NCBI GenBank assembly: GCA_964398225.1
Contig: CAYNLY010000024.1
Location: forward strand, 1-23,704
DNA length: 23,704 bases
From: CAYNLY01 sp964398225
GTDB lineage: Bacteria > Pseudomonadota > Zetaproteobacteria > Mariprofundales > Mariprofundaceae
Reading direction: 5' to 3'
Below, in pieces: positions 7,445-14,191 of this stretch. The notes beneath the pieces are model-generated. The model had not been told where the DNA came from, ran no database searches, and saw only the letters and a program-made list of their open reading frames with translations. Every line of letters begins with the position of its first letter. Positions within the stretch are counted from its first letter, which is position 1. The translations under genes were made by a program, and so were the position numbers.

Positions 7445-8302
7445 TCAGGCCCCCCGCTTGAGGAATCGCTCGCGCAGCCGGATGCCGGTGGGCGCGTCGA
7501 GCCCCAGCCTGCGTTCGGCCGCGGCAAGATGCCGGAGCCGCTCGGTGGGTCGGGGATGAGTCCGGGCAAGCACCCGGGCTTGGCCCGCGCGGCGGCGCGC
7601 CTCGAGCAGCTTGAGCACGTCGTGCATCGCAGGCCAGTCGTAGCCGAGACGGTCCAGATAGACCACGGCCTTGGCATCGGCGTCGTATTCGTCGGTCTTT
7701 TTCAGGCCCTTGAACAGCGCATCGGTCGCGAAATCCGACATCTGCCGGAACAGCTCGCCGCCCTGGTCGAAGGCTTCTGCGACCAGGTCCGTGCCGACGG
7801 CGAGAATCTTCGACTTCTGCAGGGCCTTGATGATGTGCCGCTCGGTCACGTGTGCGATTTCATGCGCGAGCACGGCCGCGAGTTCCGCCTCGTCCCGGAC
7901 CATGTCCAGCGCGCCACGGGTCACGAAGATGTAGCCTCCCGGACATGCGTAGGCGTTGACGTCGTCGGTGTCCAGAATCGCGAAACGATAGGGGATTCCG
8001 GGCCGGTCGGAACGCCGGGCGATGGTTTGGCCGACGAGGTTCAGGTAATAGGTCCGGCGGGCATCGCGCACCAGCCCGAAGCGGCCGATCACGCGTGCGG
8101 CCACGTCGCGCCCGAGCTTGCGTTCCTGTTCGTCCGTGATCGGAACCAGCGCGCGAACCACGCGTGCGGCCTGCCCGATGCGCTCGGTCACGTTCGGATC
8201 AAGCCCTAGGGCCTCGCCCAGCCCCTTCAGGTCCAGCGCGTTTGCCGCCTCTGGCCGCGATAGCGCCAGCGCGCACAGCAGCAGAATCGCCCGGAGGATC
8301 AT
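7445..8302 (-). CDS. Exported M48 family zinc metalloprotease (no TPR domain)
   Basis: A 285-residue exported protease of the M48 (BepA/LoiP-type) family. It has an N-terminal signal peptide (about 1-22, ending PEAANA). The protease domain keeps the zinc motif HEIAH (147-151) and the downstream Glu ligand in DEYDADA (E205). The preceding VNAYACPGGYIFVTRG and DEAELAAVLAHE segments are hallmark strings of the family. A RTHPRPTERLRHL segment near the C-terminus is also typical. BepA-like enzymes degrade misassembled outer-membrane proteins; this one lacks BepA's C-terminal TPR domain and is closer in size to LoiP. Its ATG overlaps the stop of the SH3-protein gene by 4 bases (ATGA), so the pair is probably co-translated. 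The substrate is unknown. Confidence 0.88.
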   Translation of the reverse strand: MILRAILLLCALALSRPEAANALDLKGLGEALGLDPNVTERIGQAARVVRALVPITDEQERKLGRDVAARVIGRFGLVRDARRTYYLNLVGQTIARRSDRPGIPYRFAILDTDDVNAYACPGGYIFVTRGALDMVRDEAELAAVLAHEIAHVTERHIIKALQKSKILAVGTDLVAEAFDQGGELFRQMSDFATDALFKGLKKTDEYDADAKAVVYLDRLGYDWPAMHDVLKLLEARRRAGQARVLARTHPRPTERLRHLAAAERRLGLDAPTGIRLRERFLKRGA

Positions 8303-8814
8303 GGATTCAGCCTTCCCTCACGGATGAAGCGCGCGATCTCGGCCTCGTCCACCGCGAGCCGGTCCATCCAACGCACCGCTTTCATGTTCCGCGCGCCCAT
8401 CGTGTTCGCCCCCTCGTCCTCCAGCCCGCGGACGCCGAGCACCGCTGTCTTGCGCTCGGGCTCGTCGTTGCCGAACCACGAGGAAAAGGCTGCCAGAAAC
8501 GAGCTTTTTGCGCGTTCGCTCCGCTTTGGTTGGTACGGGCGCCGGATCTGGCCCGAGAGCACCCAGCCGCGCAGCGGCCGGCCTTCGATTGCCCGAATCG
8601 TTTCGATTCGGCCCCACCCGCGCCGTTGCTCGAGCACACGGACCTCGGTCAGCCGCTCCAGATGCCCGAGAACCGGGCTGCTGCGTGCGGGTTTCGCATG
8701 CACATCGGCGCCCCGGCTTGCTCCGATGTAGGGATGCATGCTGTCGGCCGCGGCCGCAGCCCCTGCAAAGAGCATCCCGAGGCAGGCCAGCATCGTTGCG
8801 GGCAGGCGCATCAT
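8299..8814 (-). CDS. Exported SH3-domain protein of unknown function, paired with the M48 protease
   Basis: A 171-residue exported protein. The signal peptide is about residues 1-24 (ending AGAAAAA). An SH3b-type domain at about 30-95 (ADVHAKPARSSPVLGHLE, then VRVLEQRRGWGRIET and RGWVLSGQ) resembles other bacterial SH3 modules. A C-terminal segment (about 124-170) carries GVRGL, then NMKAVRWMDRLAVDEAEIARF and REGRLNP, a layout I recall from proteins accompanying M48 proteases. The role is probably to bind wall or envelope ligands, but that is inference. The frame can start with TTG at 8823 or ATG at 8814 or 8811; I use 8814 because a promoter-like -10 lies just upstream and would give a leaderless start. 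It follows dxs after 42 bases and overlaps the protease gene by 4 bases. Confidence 0.8.
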   Translation of the reverse strand: MMRLPATMLACLGMLFAGAAAAADSMHPYIGASRGADVHAKPARSSPVLGHLERLTEVRVLEQRRGWGRIETIRAIEGRPLRGWVLSGQIRRPYQPKRSERAKSSFLAAFSSWFGNDEPERKTAVLGVRGLEDEGANTMGARNMKAVRWMDRLAVDEAEIARFIREGRLNP

Positions 8815-8821
8815 GACATTC

Positions 8822-8850
8822 AATCTAGTTCAGGCGGATGCCCGCGTAAA
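8822..8850 (-). promoter_or_regulatory. Candidate promoter for the SH3-protein/M48 gene pair
   Basis: On the minus strand the bases read TTTACG, 17 bases, then TAGATT: each hexamer matches 4 of 6 sigma-70 consensus positions at ideal spacing. Transcription would start about 7 bases on, at or next to the ATG at 8814, giving a leaderless message. There is no SD in front of that ATG. An inverted repeat (AGGCGG/CCGCCT at 8832-8837 and 8852-8857) flanks the -35 box. Read-through from dxs remains possible. Confidence 0.35.
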
Positions 8851-8856
8851 GCCGCC

Positions 8857-10716
8857 TCAGGGACGGATCGCAGTCACGAGCCGCGAATAGATGCCCGCTG
8901 CGTCGAGTCCGAGTTCGGCGAGGATTTCGGCCTGCGTGCCCTGGTCCGGGAAGCGGTCGGGCATCCCGATGCGGATCAGCGGCCCGTGCCAGCCCTGTTC
9001 GAGCGCCCATGCGGCGATGGCCTCGCCGACCCCGCCGGCCGCGCATCCCTCCTCGACCACGGCAAGCGGCTTGCCCGGGCGCAGGTGGGCGGCAAGGGTG
9101 GCCTCATCGAGAGGCTTGACGAAGCGGAGGTTGATCACGCTCAGATTCAGCCCGTGCTCGCGGGCCAGGCGGTTGCGCGCCGACAGCGCATCGGATGCGC
9201 GCGTGCCGACGGCGACGAGCAGCCCGTCGTCGCCCGGCTCCAGAACCTCGGCCCTGCCAATGGGGAGCACCTCGGGCGGGTGCAGCGCGCGCCCCGTTCC
9301 GTGCCCGCGCGGGTAGCGGATCGCGACCGGAGCCTCGATCGCGAGCGCGGTGGCGAGCATGTCGCGCAGCTCCTGCTCGTCCTTCGGGGCCATGATCGTG
9401 AGGTTCGGCACGCAGCGCAGGTAGGCCAGATCGAACATGCCCGTGTGCGTCGCGCCGTCCGCACCGACGACTCCTGCCCGGTCCAGGCAGAAGATCACCG
9501 GCAGGTTCTGCAGGCAGACGTCATGGATGATCTGGTCGTAGCCGCGCTGCAGAAAGGTCGAATAGATCGCGACCACGGGCCGGAACCCCTCGCAGGCAAG
9601 CCCCGCCGCGAAGGTCACCGCATGCTGCTCGGCGATGCCGACATCGAAGCATCGCCCGGGATGGCGGCGGGCAAAGCGGGAAAGCCCCGTGCCGCCCGGC
9701 ATCGCGGCGGTGATCGCGACGATGCGCGGATCCTCGTCGGCGAGATCCGCGAGCGTGTCCGCGAACACCTGCGTGTAGGTCGGGGGCTTGCCGGGCACCG
9801 AGATCGGCTGGCCGGTGTCCGGATCGTACGGGCCGAGCCCGTGCCAGGTTTCCGGATCGTCCTCGGCCGGCGGAAATCCGAAGCCCTTTTTCGTCAGCAC
9901 ATGCAGCAGGATCGGTCCCTCGAGCTGCTTGCAGTTGTCGAGCGTGGGCAGCAGATGCTCGAAGTCGTGGCCGTCCACCGGCCCGATGTAGCGGAAGCCC
10001 AGTTCCTCGAACAGCGTCCCGGGCACGATCATGCCCTTCAGATGCTCCTCGAGCCTGCGGGCGGCATCGAGCGCGCCGGGCAGCTTTTCCAGCACGCGCC
10101 GGGCGGCGTCTTTCGCCATCGTGTAGGGCCTGCCGGTGATGATGCGCGCCAGATACGAGGAAATCGCGCCCACATTCGGGGCGATCGACATCTCGTTGTC
10201 GTTCAGGATCACGATCAGCCGCCGCTTTTCGCCGCCCGCATGGTTCAGCGCTTCCAGCGCCATGCCGCCGGTGAGGGCGCCGTCGCCGATGACCGCGACG
10301 ACATGATGATCGCGGCCGGCAAGATCGCGGCCGATGGCCATGCCCATCGCCGCCGAGATCGAGGTCGAGGCATGGCCCGCGCCGAAGGCGTCGTGCTCGG
10401 ATTCGGACCGCTTCGTGAACCCGGAAAGTCCGCCGTGCTGGCGGATCGTCGGCATCCGCTCAAGCCTTCCGGTGAGCATCTTGTGCGGATAGGCCTGATG
10501 GCCCACGTCCCAGACGATCCGGTCGCGCGGTGAATCGAACAGGTAATGCAGCGCGATCGTCAGTTCCACGACACCCAGGCTTGCGCCCAGATGGCCGCCG
10601 ATCGGCGCGAGCGTCCGGATCAGATATTCGCGCATTTCCCGGGCAAGCTCGGGCAGCCTCTCGGGCGGAAGGCGCTTGAGATCCTGCGGGGAATCGATCG
10701 TTTCGAGCAGGCTCAT
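8857..10716 (-). CDS. dxs: Dxs, 1-deoxy-D-xylulose-5-phosphate synthase
   Basis: A 619-residue thiamine-diphosphate enzyme that condenses pyruvate with glyceraldehyde 3-phosphate to make DXP, the entry to the MEP isoprenoid pathway and a precursor of thiamine and pyridoxal. Length equals the usual family size (about 620). Visible motifs are GGHLGASLGVVELTIALHY (40-58), WDVGHQAYPHKMLTGR (69-84), FGAGHASTSISAAMGMA (111-127), the ThDP/Mg motif GDGALTGGMALEALN (144-158) and LNDNEMSI (171-178). In the pyrimidine domain the catalytic Glu lies in VGIAEQHAVTFAAGLA, followed by YSTFLQRGYDQIIHDV and a C-terminal transketolase fold. It overlaps the ispA stop by 4 bases, so xseB, ispA and dxs form one transcription unit, an arrangement common in proteobacteria. 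Confidence 0.98.
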   Translation of the reverse strand: MSLLETIDSPQDLKRLPPERLPELAREMREYLIRTLAPIGGHLGASLGVVELTIALHYLFDSPRDRIVWDVGHQAYPHKMLTGRLERMPTIRQHGGLSGFTKRSESEHDAFGAGHASTSISAAMGMAIGRDLAGRDHHVVAVIGDGALTGGMALEALNHAGGEKRRLIVILNDNEMSIAPNVGAISSYLARIITGRPYTMAKDAARRVLEKLPGALDAARRLEEHLKGMIVPGTLFEELGFRYIGPVDGHDFEHLLPTLDNCKQLEGPILLHVLTKKGFGFPPAEDDPETWHGLGPYDPDTGQPISVPGKPPTYTQVFADTLADLADEDPRIVAITAAMPGGTGLSRFARRHPGRCFDVGIAEQHAVTFAAGLACEGFRPVVAIYSTFLQRGYDQIIHDVCLQNLPVIFCLDRAGVVGADGATHTGMFDLAYLRCVPNLTIMAPKDEQELRDMLATALAIEAPVAIRYPRGHGTGRALHPPEVLPIGRAEVLEPGDDGLLVAVGTRASDALSARNRLAREHGLNLSVINLRFVKPLDEATLAAHLRPGKPLAVVEEGCAAGGVGEAIAAWALEQGWHGPLIRIGMPDRFPDQGTQAEILAELGLDAAGIYSRLVTAIRP

Positions 10717-11597
10717 CGGCTGCGCTCCAGGATGTAGTCGGCAAGCTGAACCAGATGCCCTCCTTCCGCGCCGAGCGGCTCGACGGCCTCGATGGCGATC
10801 CGTCGCATCTCCTCCGCCCGTTCCCGGGCGCGGGCAAGGCCGAGCAGCGAGACGAAGGTGGCCTTGTTCATCCGCGCATCCTGGCCTGCCCGCTTGCCGA
10901 GCGCCTCAGTTGTGGCCGTGGCGTCGAGGATGTCGTCCGCAACCTGAAACAGCAGGCCAACGGCCTCGCCGTAGCGCTCGAGCCGGTCGAGGGTGTCGCC
11001 GGGGGCGTTCGCAAGCATGGCCCCGGCCTGCATGCACCAGCGGATCAGCGCGCCGGTCTTGTGCACATGGATGCGCTCGACGGCCAGAACATCGTCCAGC
11101 CGTTGCGCATCCCCCTCGATGTCGAGCATCTGACCGCCGACCATGCCCTGGCATCCGGCGGCGACCGCCAGCGAACGGACGAGGCCGGCCGCACGGGCGG
11201 GCGGGCCGGCATCGGTCAGGAGCTCGAACGCCAGCGCCTGCAGCGCGTCGCCGGCGAGGATCGCGGTGGCCTCGTCGAACTGACGGTGGCAGGTCGGCCT
11301 TCCCCGGCGAAGATCGTCGTCGTCCATCGCCGGCAGGTCGTCGTGGATCAGGGAATAGGTGTGCAGGCATTCGATGGCGAGCGCCGCGGGCCAGGCCTCG
11401 TCCGGATCCCGGCCGCCGGCCGCGCGATAGGATTCGAGCACCAGGGCCGGGCGGATGCGCTTGCCGCCACCGAGCAGCGAATGGCGCATCGCGGCCAGCA
11501 GCCGGCCGGGCACGACATGCGCCCGGGCATCGAGCAGCGCGGCAAGCCTGCGTTCGGTCTCCCGGGCGCAGGCGGTCAGGAACCCGGGTGCGTTCAC
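10713..11597 (-). CDS. ispA: IspA, (2E,6E)-farnesyl diphosphate synthase
   Basis: A 294-residue all-helical trans-prenyltransferase that adds isopentenyl diphosphate to DMAPP and GPP to give FPP, the precursor of undecaprenyl phosphate and the ubiquinone side chain. The first Asp-rich motif is HDDLPAMDDDD (85-95) and the second is DDILD (221-225). Other conserved strings are GGGKRIRP (43-50), HTYSLIHDD (79-87), GRPTCHRQFDEATAILAGDAL (99-119) and the HKTGALIR segment (179-186). The spacing of the first motif (DDxxxxD) fits the bacterial short-chain type. The start overlaps the xseB stop by 4 bases and the stop overlaps dxs by 4 bases. Confidence 0.97.
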   Translation of the reverse strand: MNAPGFLTACARETERRLAALLDARAHVVPGRLLAAMRHSLLGGGKRIRPALVLESYRAAGGRDPDEAWPAALAIECLHTYSLIHDDLPAMDDDDLRRGRPTCHRQFDEATAILAGDALQALAFELLTDAGPPARAAGLVRSLAVAAGCQGMVGGQMLDIEGDAQRLDDVLAVERIHVHKTGALIRWCMQAGAMLANAPGDTLDRLERYGEAVGLLFQVADDILDATATTEALGKRAGQDARMNKATFVSLLGLARARERAEEMRRIAIEAVEPLGAEGGHLVQLADYILERSR

Positions 11598-11812
11598 GCC
11601 TCCTCGTCGTCCTCGTTGACGATCTGAAGCCGCTGTTCGGCCTCCTCGAGCAGGGCCTCGCAGCGCCTCGAGAGCTGGACGCCGCGCTCGAACGCGGCCA
11701 CGCTCTCCTCGAGCGAAAGCTCTCCGGATTCGAGACGCTTCACCAGCGTCTCGAGGGCCGCAAGCGCTTCCTCGAAACTCATCTGTTCGATCGCTTTGCT
11801 TTCGTCCGCCAC
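11594..11812 (-). CDS. xseB: XseB, exodeoxyribonuclease VII small subunit
   Basis: A 72-residue small subunit of exonuclease VII, which with XseA degrades single-stranded DNA in both directions. It consists of two predicted helices carrying the family strings MSFEEALAALETLVKRLESGELSLEESVAAFERG (about residues 11-44) and LSRRCEALLEEAEQRLQIV (47-65). The acidic tail is EDDEEA. The start is the GTG at 11812-11810, five bases after GAGG. An upstream ATG at 11890 would add 26 unrelated residues and run through the divergent promoter region. It heads the long minus-strand run, overlapping ispA by 4 bases. xseA is not in the window. Confidence 0.93.
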   Translation of the reverse strand: MADESKAIEQMSFEEALAALETLVKRLESGELSLEESVAAFERGVQLSRRCEALLEEAEQRLQIVNEDDEEA

Positions 11813-11862
11813 CTGAACCTCGCGTGTGCTGGCCTGCCGTGCCGGATCACGGCGGAGCAACG

Positions 11863-11890
11863 ATACTAGGGATGAGCCGCGCAAAGGCAA
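11863..11890 (-). promoter_or_regulatory. Candidate sigma-70 promoter for xseB-ispA-dxs and genes beyond
   Basis: On the minus strand, TTGCCT (11890-11885), 16 bases and TAGTAT (11868-11863) each match 4 of 6 consensus positions. Transcription would begin near 11856, leaving a leader of about 44 bases before the GTG of xseB. It lies in the only divergent gap of the window that could serve this operon. Seen by eye only. Confidence 0.4.
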
Positions 11891-11898
11891 TCCGGCCC

Positions 11899-11927
11899 CT
11901 TTTGCGGCGCGGCGCAGGCGCTAGAGT
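11899..11927 (+). promoter_or_regulatory. Weak candidate promoter for dapA
   Basis: TAGAGT (11922-11927) is a plausible -10 (4 of 6 matches) about 25 bases before the dapA start. The -35 is poor: CTTTTG at 11899-11904 with a 17-base spacer, or TTGCGG at 11902 with a short 14-base spacer. It shares the 140-base divergent region with the xseB promoter. Confidence 0.25.
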
Positions 11928-11952
11928 AGCGGGAGCACAAGGAGGCAGGCGC

Positions 11953-12852
11953 ATGTTCCACGGCACCATCACCGCGCTCGTGACCCCGTTCTGCGAGGGC
12001 CGGATCGACGAAGAGGCGTTCTGCGCGCATCTGGAGCGGCAGATCGCGGCAGGGGTGGATGCCGTCGTCCCGGCAGGCACCACCGGCGAGGCCGCCACGC
12101 TCAGCTTTGATGAGCACAAGCGGCTGATCGAGATCACAGTGCGCGAGGTGCGCGGCCGGGTGCCGGTGATTGCCGGCACGGGCAGCAACAACACCGCCGA
12201 GTCCATTGAGCTGACGCGCGCGGCCAAGGAGCTGGGCGCGGACGCGGCGCTCCTGATTTCCCCGTATTACAACAAGCCGACCCAGGAAGGAATCTATCGG
12301 CATTATCGAACGGTGGCCGAGGCCGTGCATCTGCCGCAGATCATTTACAACGTACCCGGCCGGACGGCCTCGAACATCGCGCCGGAAACGGTCGGCCGGC
12401 TTTCGAGGATCCCCAACATCGTCGGAATCAAGGACGCCACCGCCGACATGGCACAGCTTGCGCGCTCGATGAACGAAGCGGAAGACCGGATCGTGTTCCT
12501 GTCCGGCGACGATGCTACCGTCGTGCCGTTCATGGCGATGGGCGGACGGGGCGTGATTTCGGTGGTTTCGAACATTCTGCCCCGGACGATGCGCCGGCTC
12601 ACCGAGGCGATGCGCGCGGGAACGCTCGATGAGGCACGGGCCATCCAGCTGCGGCTTGCCGACATCAATCGCGCGCTGTTTCTGGAAAGCAATCCGATTC
12701 CGGTGAAGGCGGCATGCGCGATGCTCGGCTGGATGCGCGACGAGCTGCGTCTGCCGCTGACGCCGATGAGCGAGGGCCCGCGCGCGGAGCTTAGGCGCGC
12801 GCTGGCGGCGTTTTCCTCGCCGGAGGAGAGCCTGGAGCTTGCCGGCGACTGA
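11953..12852 (+). CDS. dapA: DapA, 4-hydroxy-tetrahydrodipicolinate synthase
   Basis: A 299-residue class I aldolase-fold enzyme that condenses pyruvate with L-aspartate semialdehyde, the first step of the lysine and diaminopimelate branch. Pyruvate forms a Schiff base with Lys160 in VGIKDATAD. The catalytic triad residues are visible as T43/T44 in PAGTTGEAATL (40-50), Y132 in IYNVPGRTA, and Y106 in SPYYNKPTQEG (103-113). Length is normal for the family. The ATG at 11953 is set by GGAGG 7 bases upstream and by the family start (M-F-x-G-T-I-x-A-L-V-T-P-F). Its usual gammaproteobacterial neighbour bamC is absent; a histidine kinase gene overlaps its 3' end instead. Confidence 0.97.
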   Translation: MFHGTITALVTPFCEGRIDEEAFCAHLERQIAAGVDAVVPAGTTGEAATLSFDEHKRLIEITVREVRGRVPVIAGTGSNNTAESIELTRAAKELGADAALLISPYYNKPTQEGIYRHYRTVAEAVHLPQIIYNVPGRTASNIAPETVGRLSRIPNIVGIKDATADMAQLARSMNEAEDRIVFLSGDDATVVPFMAMGGRGVISVVSNILPRTMRRLTEAMRAGTLDEARAIQLRLADINRALFLESNPIPVKAACAMLGWMRDELRLPLTPMSEGPRAELRRALAAFSSPEESLELAGD

Positions 12853-14191
12853 GCGGCTGCCCGCTTCCCGGCGCCTGATGCTGATCCTCAGGCGGCTCGT
12901 GCATTCGGCCGCCTATTTCCTCGCAAGTCTGGCCGCGCTCGCGCTGTTCGTGCTCGTGCTGATGCTGGCCGAGAACGTGATCTACGCGCTGTTCGGCGTC
13001 TCGGTATCGCCCGCATCCGTCGTGCTCGCCGCGATTGCGGCCGTGTTCGGCTACGCGCCGGTGGTGCATCTTCTTCAGCGCGGGATCGACCGGCTGCTGT
13101 TCGGAAGGCGCGTGGACACCCAGGCGGCGATCCGCCGGCTCGGTGCCGGTGATCTTGCCTCGCTCCCGCTCGAGGACATCGAGCAGGCGCTTCTCGCACG
13201 CATCTGTGAGGTGGCGCACCGGCGCCACGCGGCGCTGGACGAACGCCAGGAGCCCGGCGGGGGGCTTGCCCGGCATCCGCCGGATGCGCCCGATCCGGAA
13301 GCCGATCGCGATGCCTACGAGCTTTGCCTGGGCTTGCCGCACGGGCAGGGAACCGCGAAGCTGTGGCTCGGCCCCCGGATCGACGGATGGCCGACCGGCC
13401 CCGAGGAGCGGGCGGCGCTCGAAAGCCTGGCGCGGTTTGCGGCGATGAGTCTGGAGCATGCGCGGCTGACGCACCGGGTGGCCGAGGCCGCGCGCCTGGA
13501 TTCGCTTTCGCGGATCACGCGCCAGCTTCATTCGCACGATCTGAAAAACCGGCTGCACGATCTGAACTTCCTCGCCCGGCATCTGGCCCAGGGAGACCTG
13601 GAGCCGGACGACCTGCGCCGCCTGGTCGATGCGATTGCCAAGGTCAGCCTGCGCGTGCGCACGCTGATGCTCCGGCTCAGCGATCCGAACGCCCCGCTGA
13701 ATCCGAGGAAGGCGCCGGTCGATCTGGGCGCGCTTCTGAAGCGGCTCGTTCGCGAGCGCATCTGGCCCGAGGGCATCCTCATCGAGCAGAACGTCGGGGA
13801 GCTTCCGCCGGTGGCCGGGGACGAGGAGCTTCTGACCAGCGTGTTCGAAAACCTGTTCGACAACGCCGTTCAGGCCATGCAGAGCCGGGGCCGGCTGACC
13901 ATCGAGGCGGAATCGGCGGGCGACGAGGCCGTCGTGCGCGTCACCGACACCGGCTGCGGCATGAGCCGCGAGTTTCTCGAGCAGCGGCTGTTCCGCCTGT
14001 TTGCGACGAACAAGCCCAACGGCATCGGCGTCGGCCTGTATCTGACCCGGCGGATCGTCGAGGCCCACGGCGGCAGGATCGAGGCCGAAAGCCCCGGTCC
14101 CGGCAAGGGGGCGAGCTTCATCGTCCGCCTGCCGGCATGGCGCGGCGATGAGGCCCGCGCGAACGCCACGGCCCGAAAGGAGCACGCATGA
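12839..14191 (+). CDS. Membrane histidine kinase with GAF-like region and HDLKN motif (PrsK-like)
   Basis: A 450-residue sensor kinase. Two transmembrane segments lie at about residues 23-45 and 55-77. They are followed by a RGIDRLLFGRR juxtamembrane segment (81-91) of the sort found after multi-span sensor regions, and a degenerate GAF-like region (about 155-212, LWLGPRIDGW then EERAALESLARFAAMSLEHARL). The phospho-acceptor is probably H233 in HSHDLKNR. The ATPase domain has the N box ENLFDNAVQAM (337-347), G1 DTGCGM (370-375) and G2 NGIGVGLYLTRRI (394-406). The HDLKN motif and the partner regulator recall PrsK/PrsR of exosortase bacteria, but PrsK is longer with more membrane spans. The TTG start at 12839 has GGAGGAGAG 8 bases upstream; ATG at 12878 is the alternative. 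Confidence 0.85.
   Translation: MPATERLPASRRLMLILRRLVHSAAYFLASLAALALFVLVLMLAENVIYALFGVSVSPASVVLAAIAAVFGYAPVVHLLQRGIDRLLFGRRVDTQAAIRRLGAGDLASLPLEDIEQALLARICEVAHRRHAALDERQEPGGGLARHPPDAPDPEADRDAYELCLGLPHGQGTAKLWLGPRIDGWPTGPEERAALESLARFAAMSLEHARLTHRVAEAARLDSLSRITRQLHSHDLKNRLHDLNFLARHLAQGDLEPDDLRRLVDAIAKVSLRVRTLMLRLSDPNAPLNPRKAPVDLGALLKRLVRERIWPEGILIEQNVGELPPVAGDEELLTSVFENLFDNAVQAMQSRGRLTIEAESAGDEAVVRVTDTGCGMSREFLEQRLFRLFATNKPNGIGVGLYLTRRIVEAHGGRIEAESPGPGKGASFIVRLPAWRGDEARANATARKEHA

Noticed and set aside
8830..8859. Inverted repeat after dxs as an intrinsic terminator
   Set aside because: Only a 6-bp stem with a 14-base loop and no T-run follows on the dxs strand; it is better treated as part of the candidate promoter region.
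11824..11952. Extended dapA and xseB frames reaching across the divergent intergenic region
   Set aside because: The extra residues match neither family, and both genes have good ribosome sites at the internal starts.
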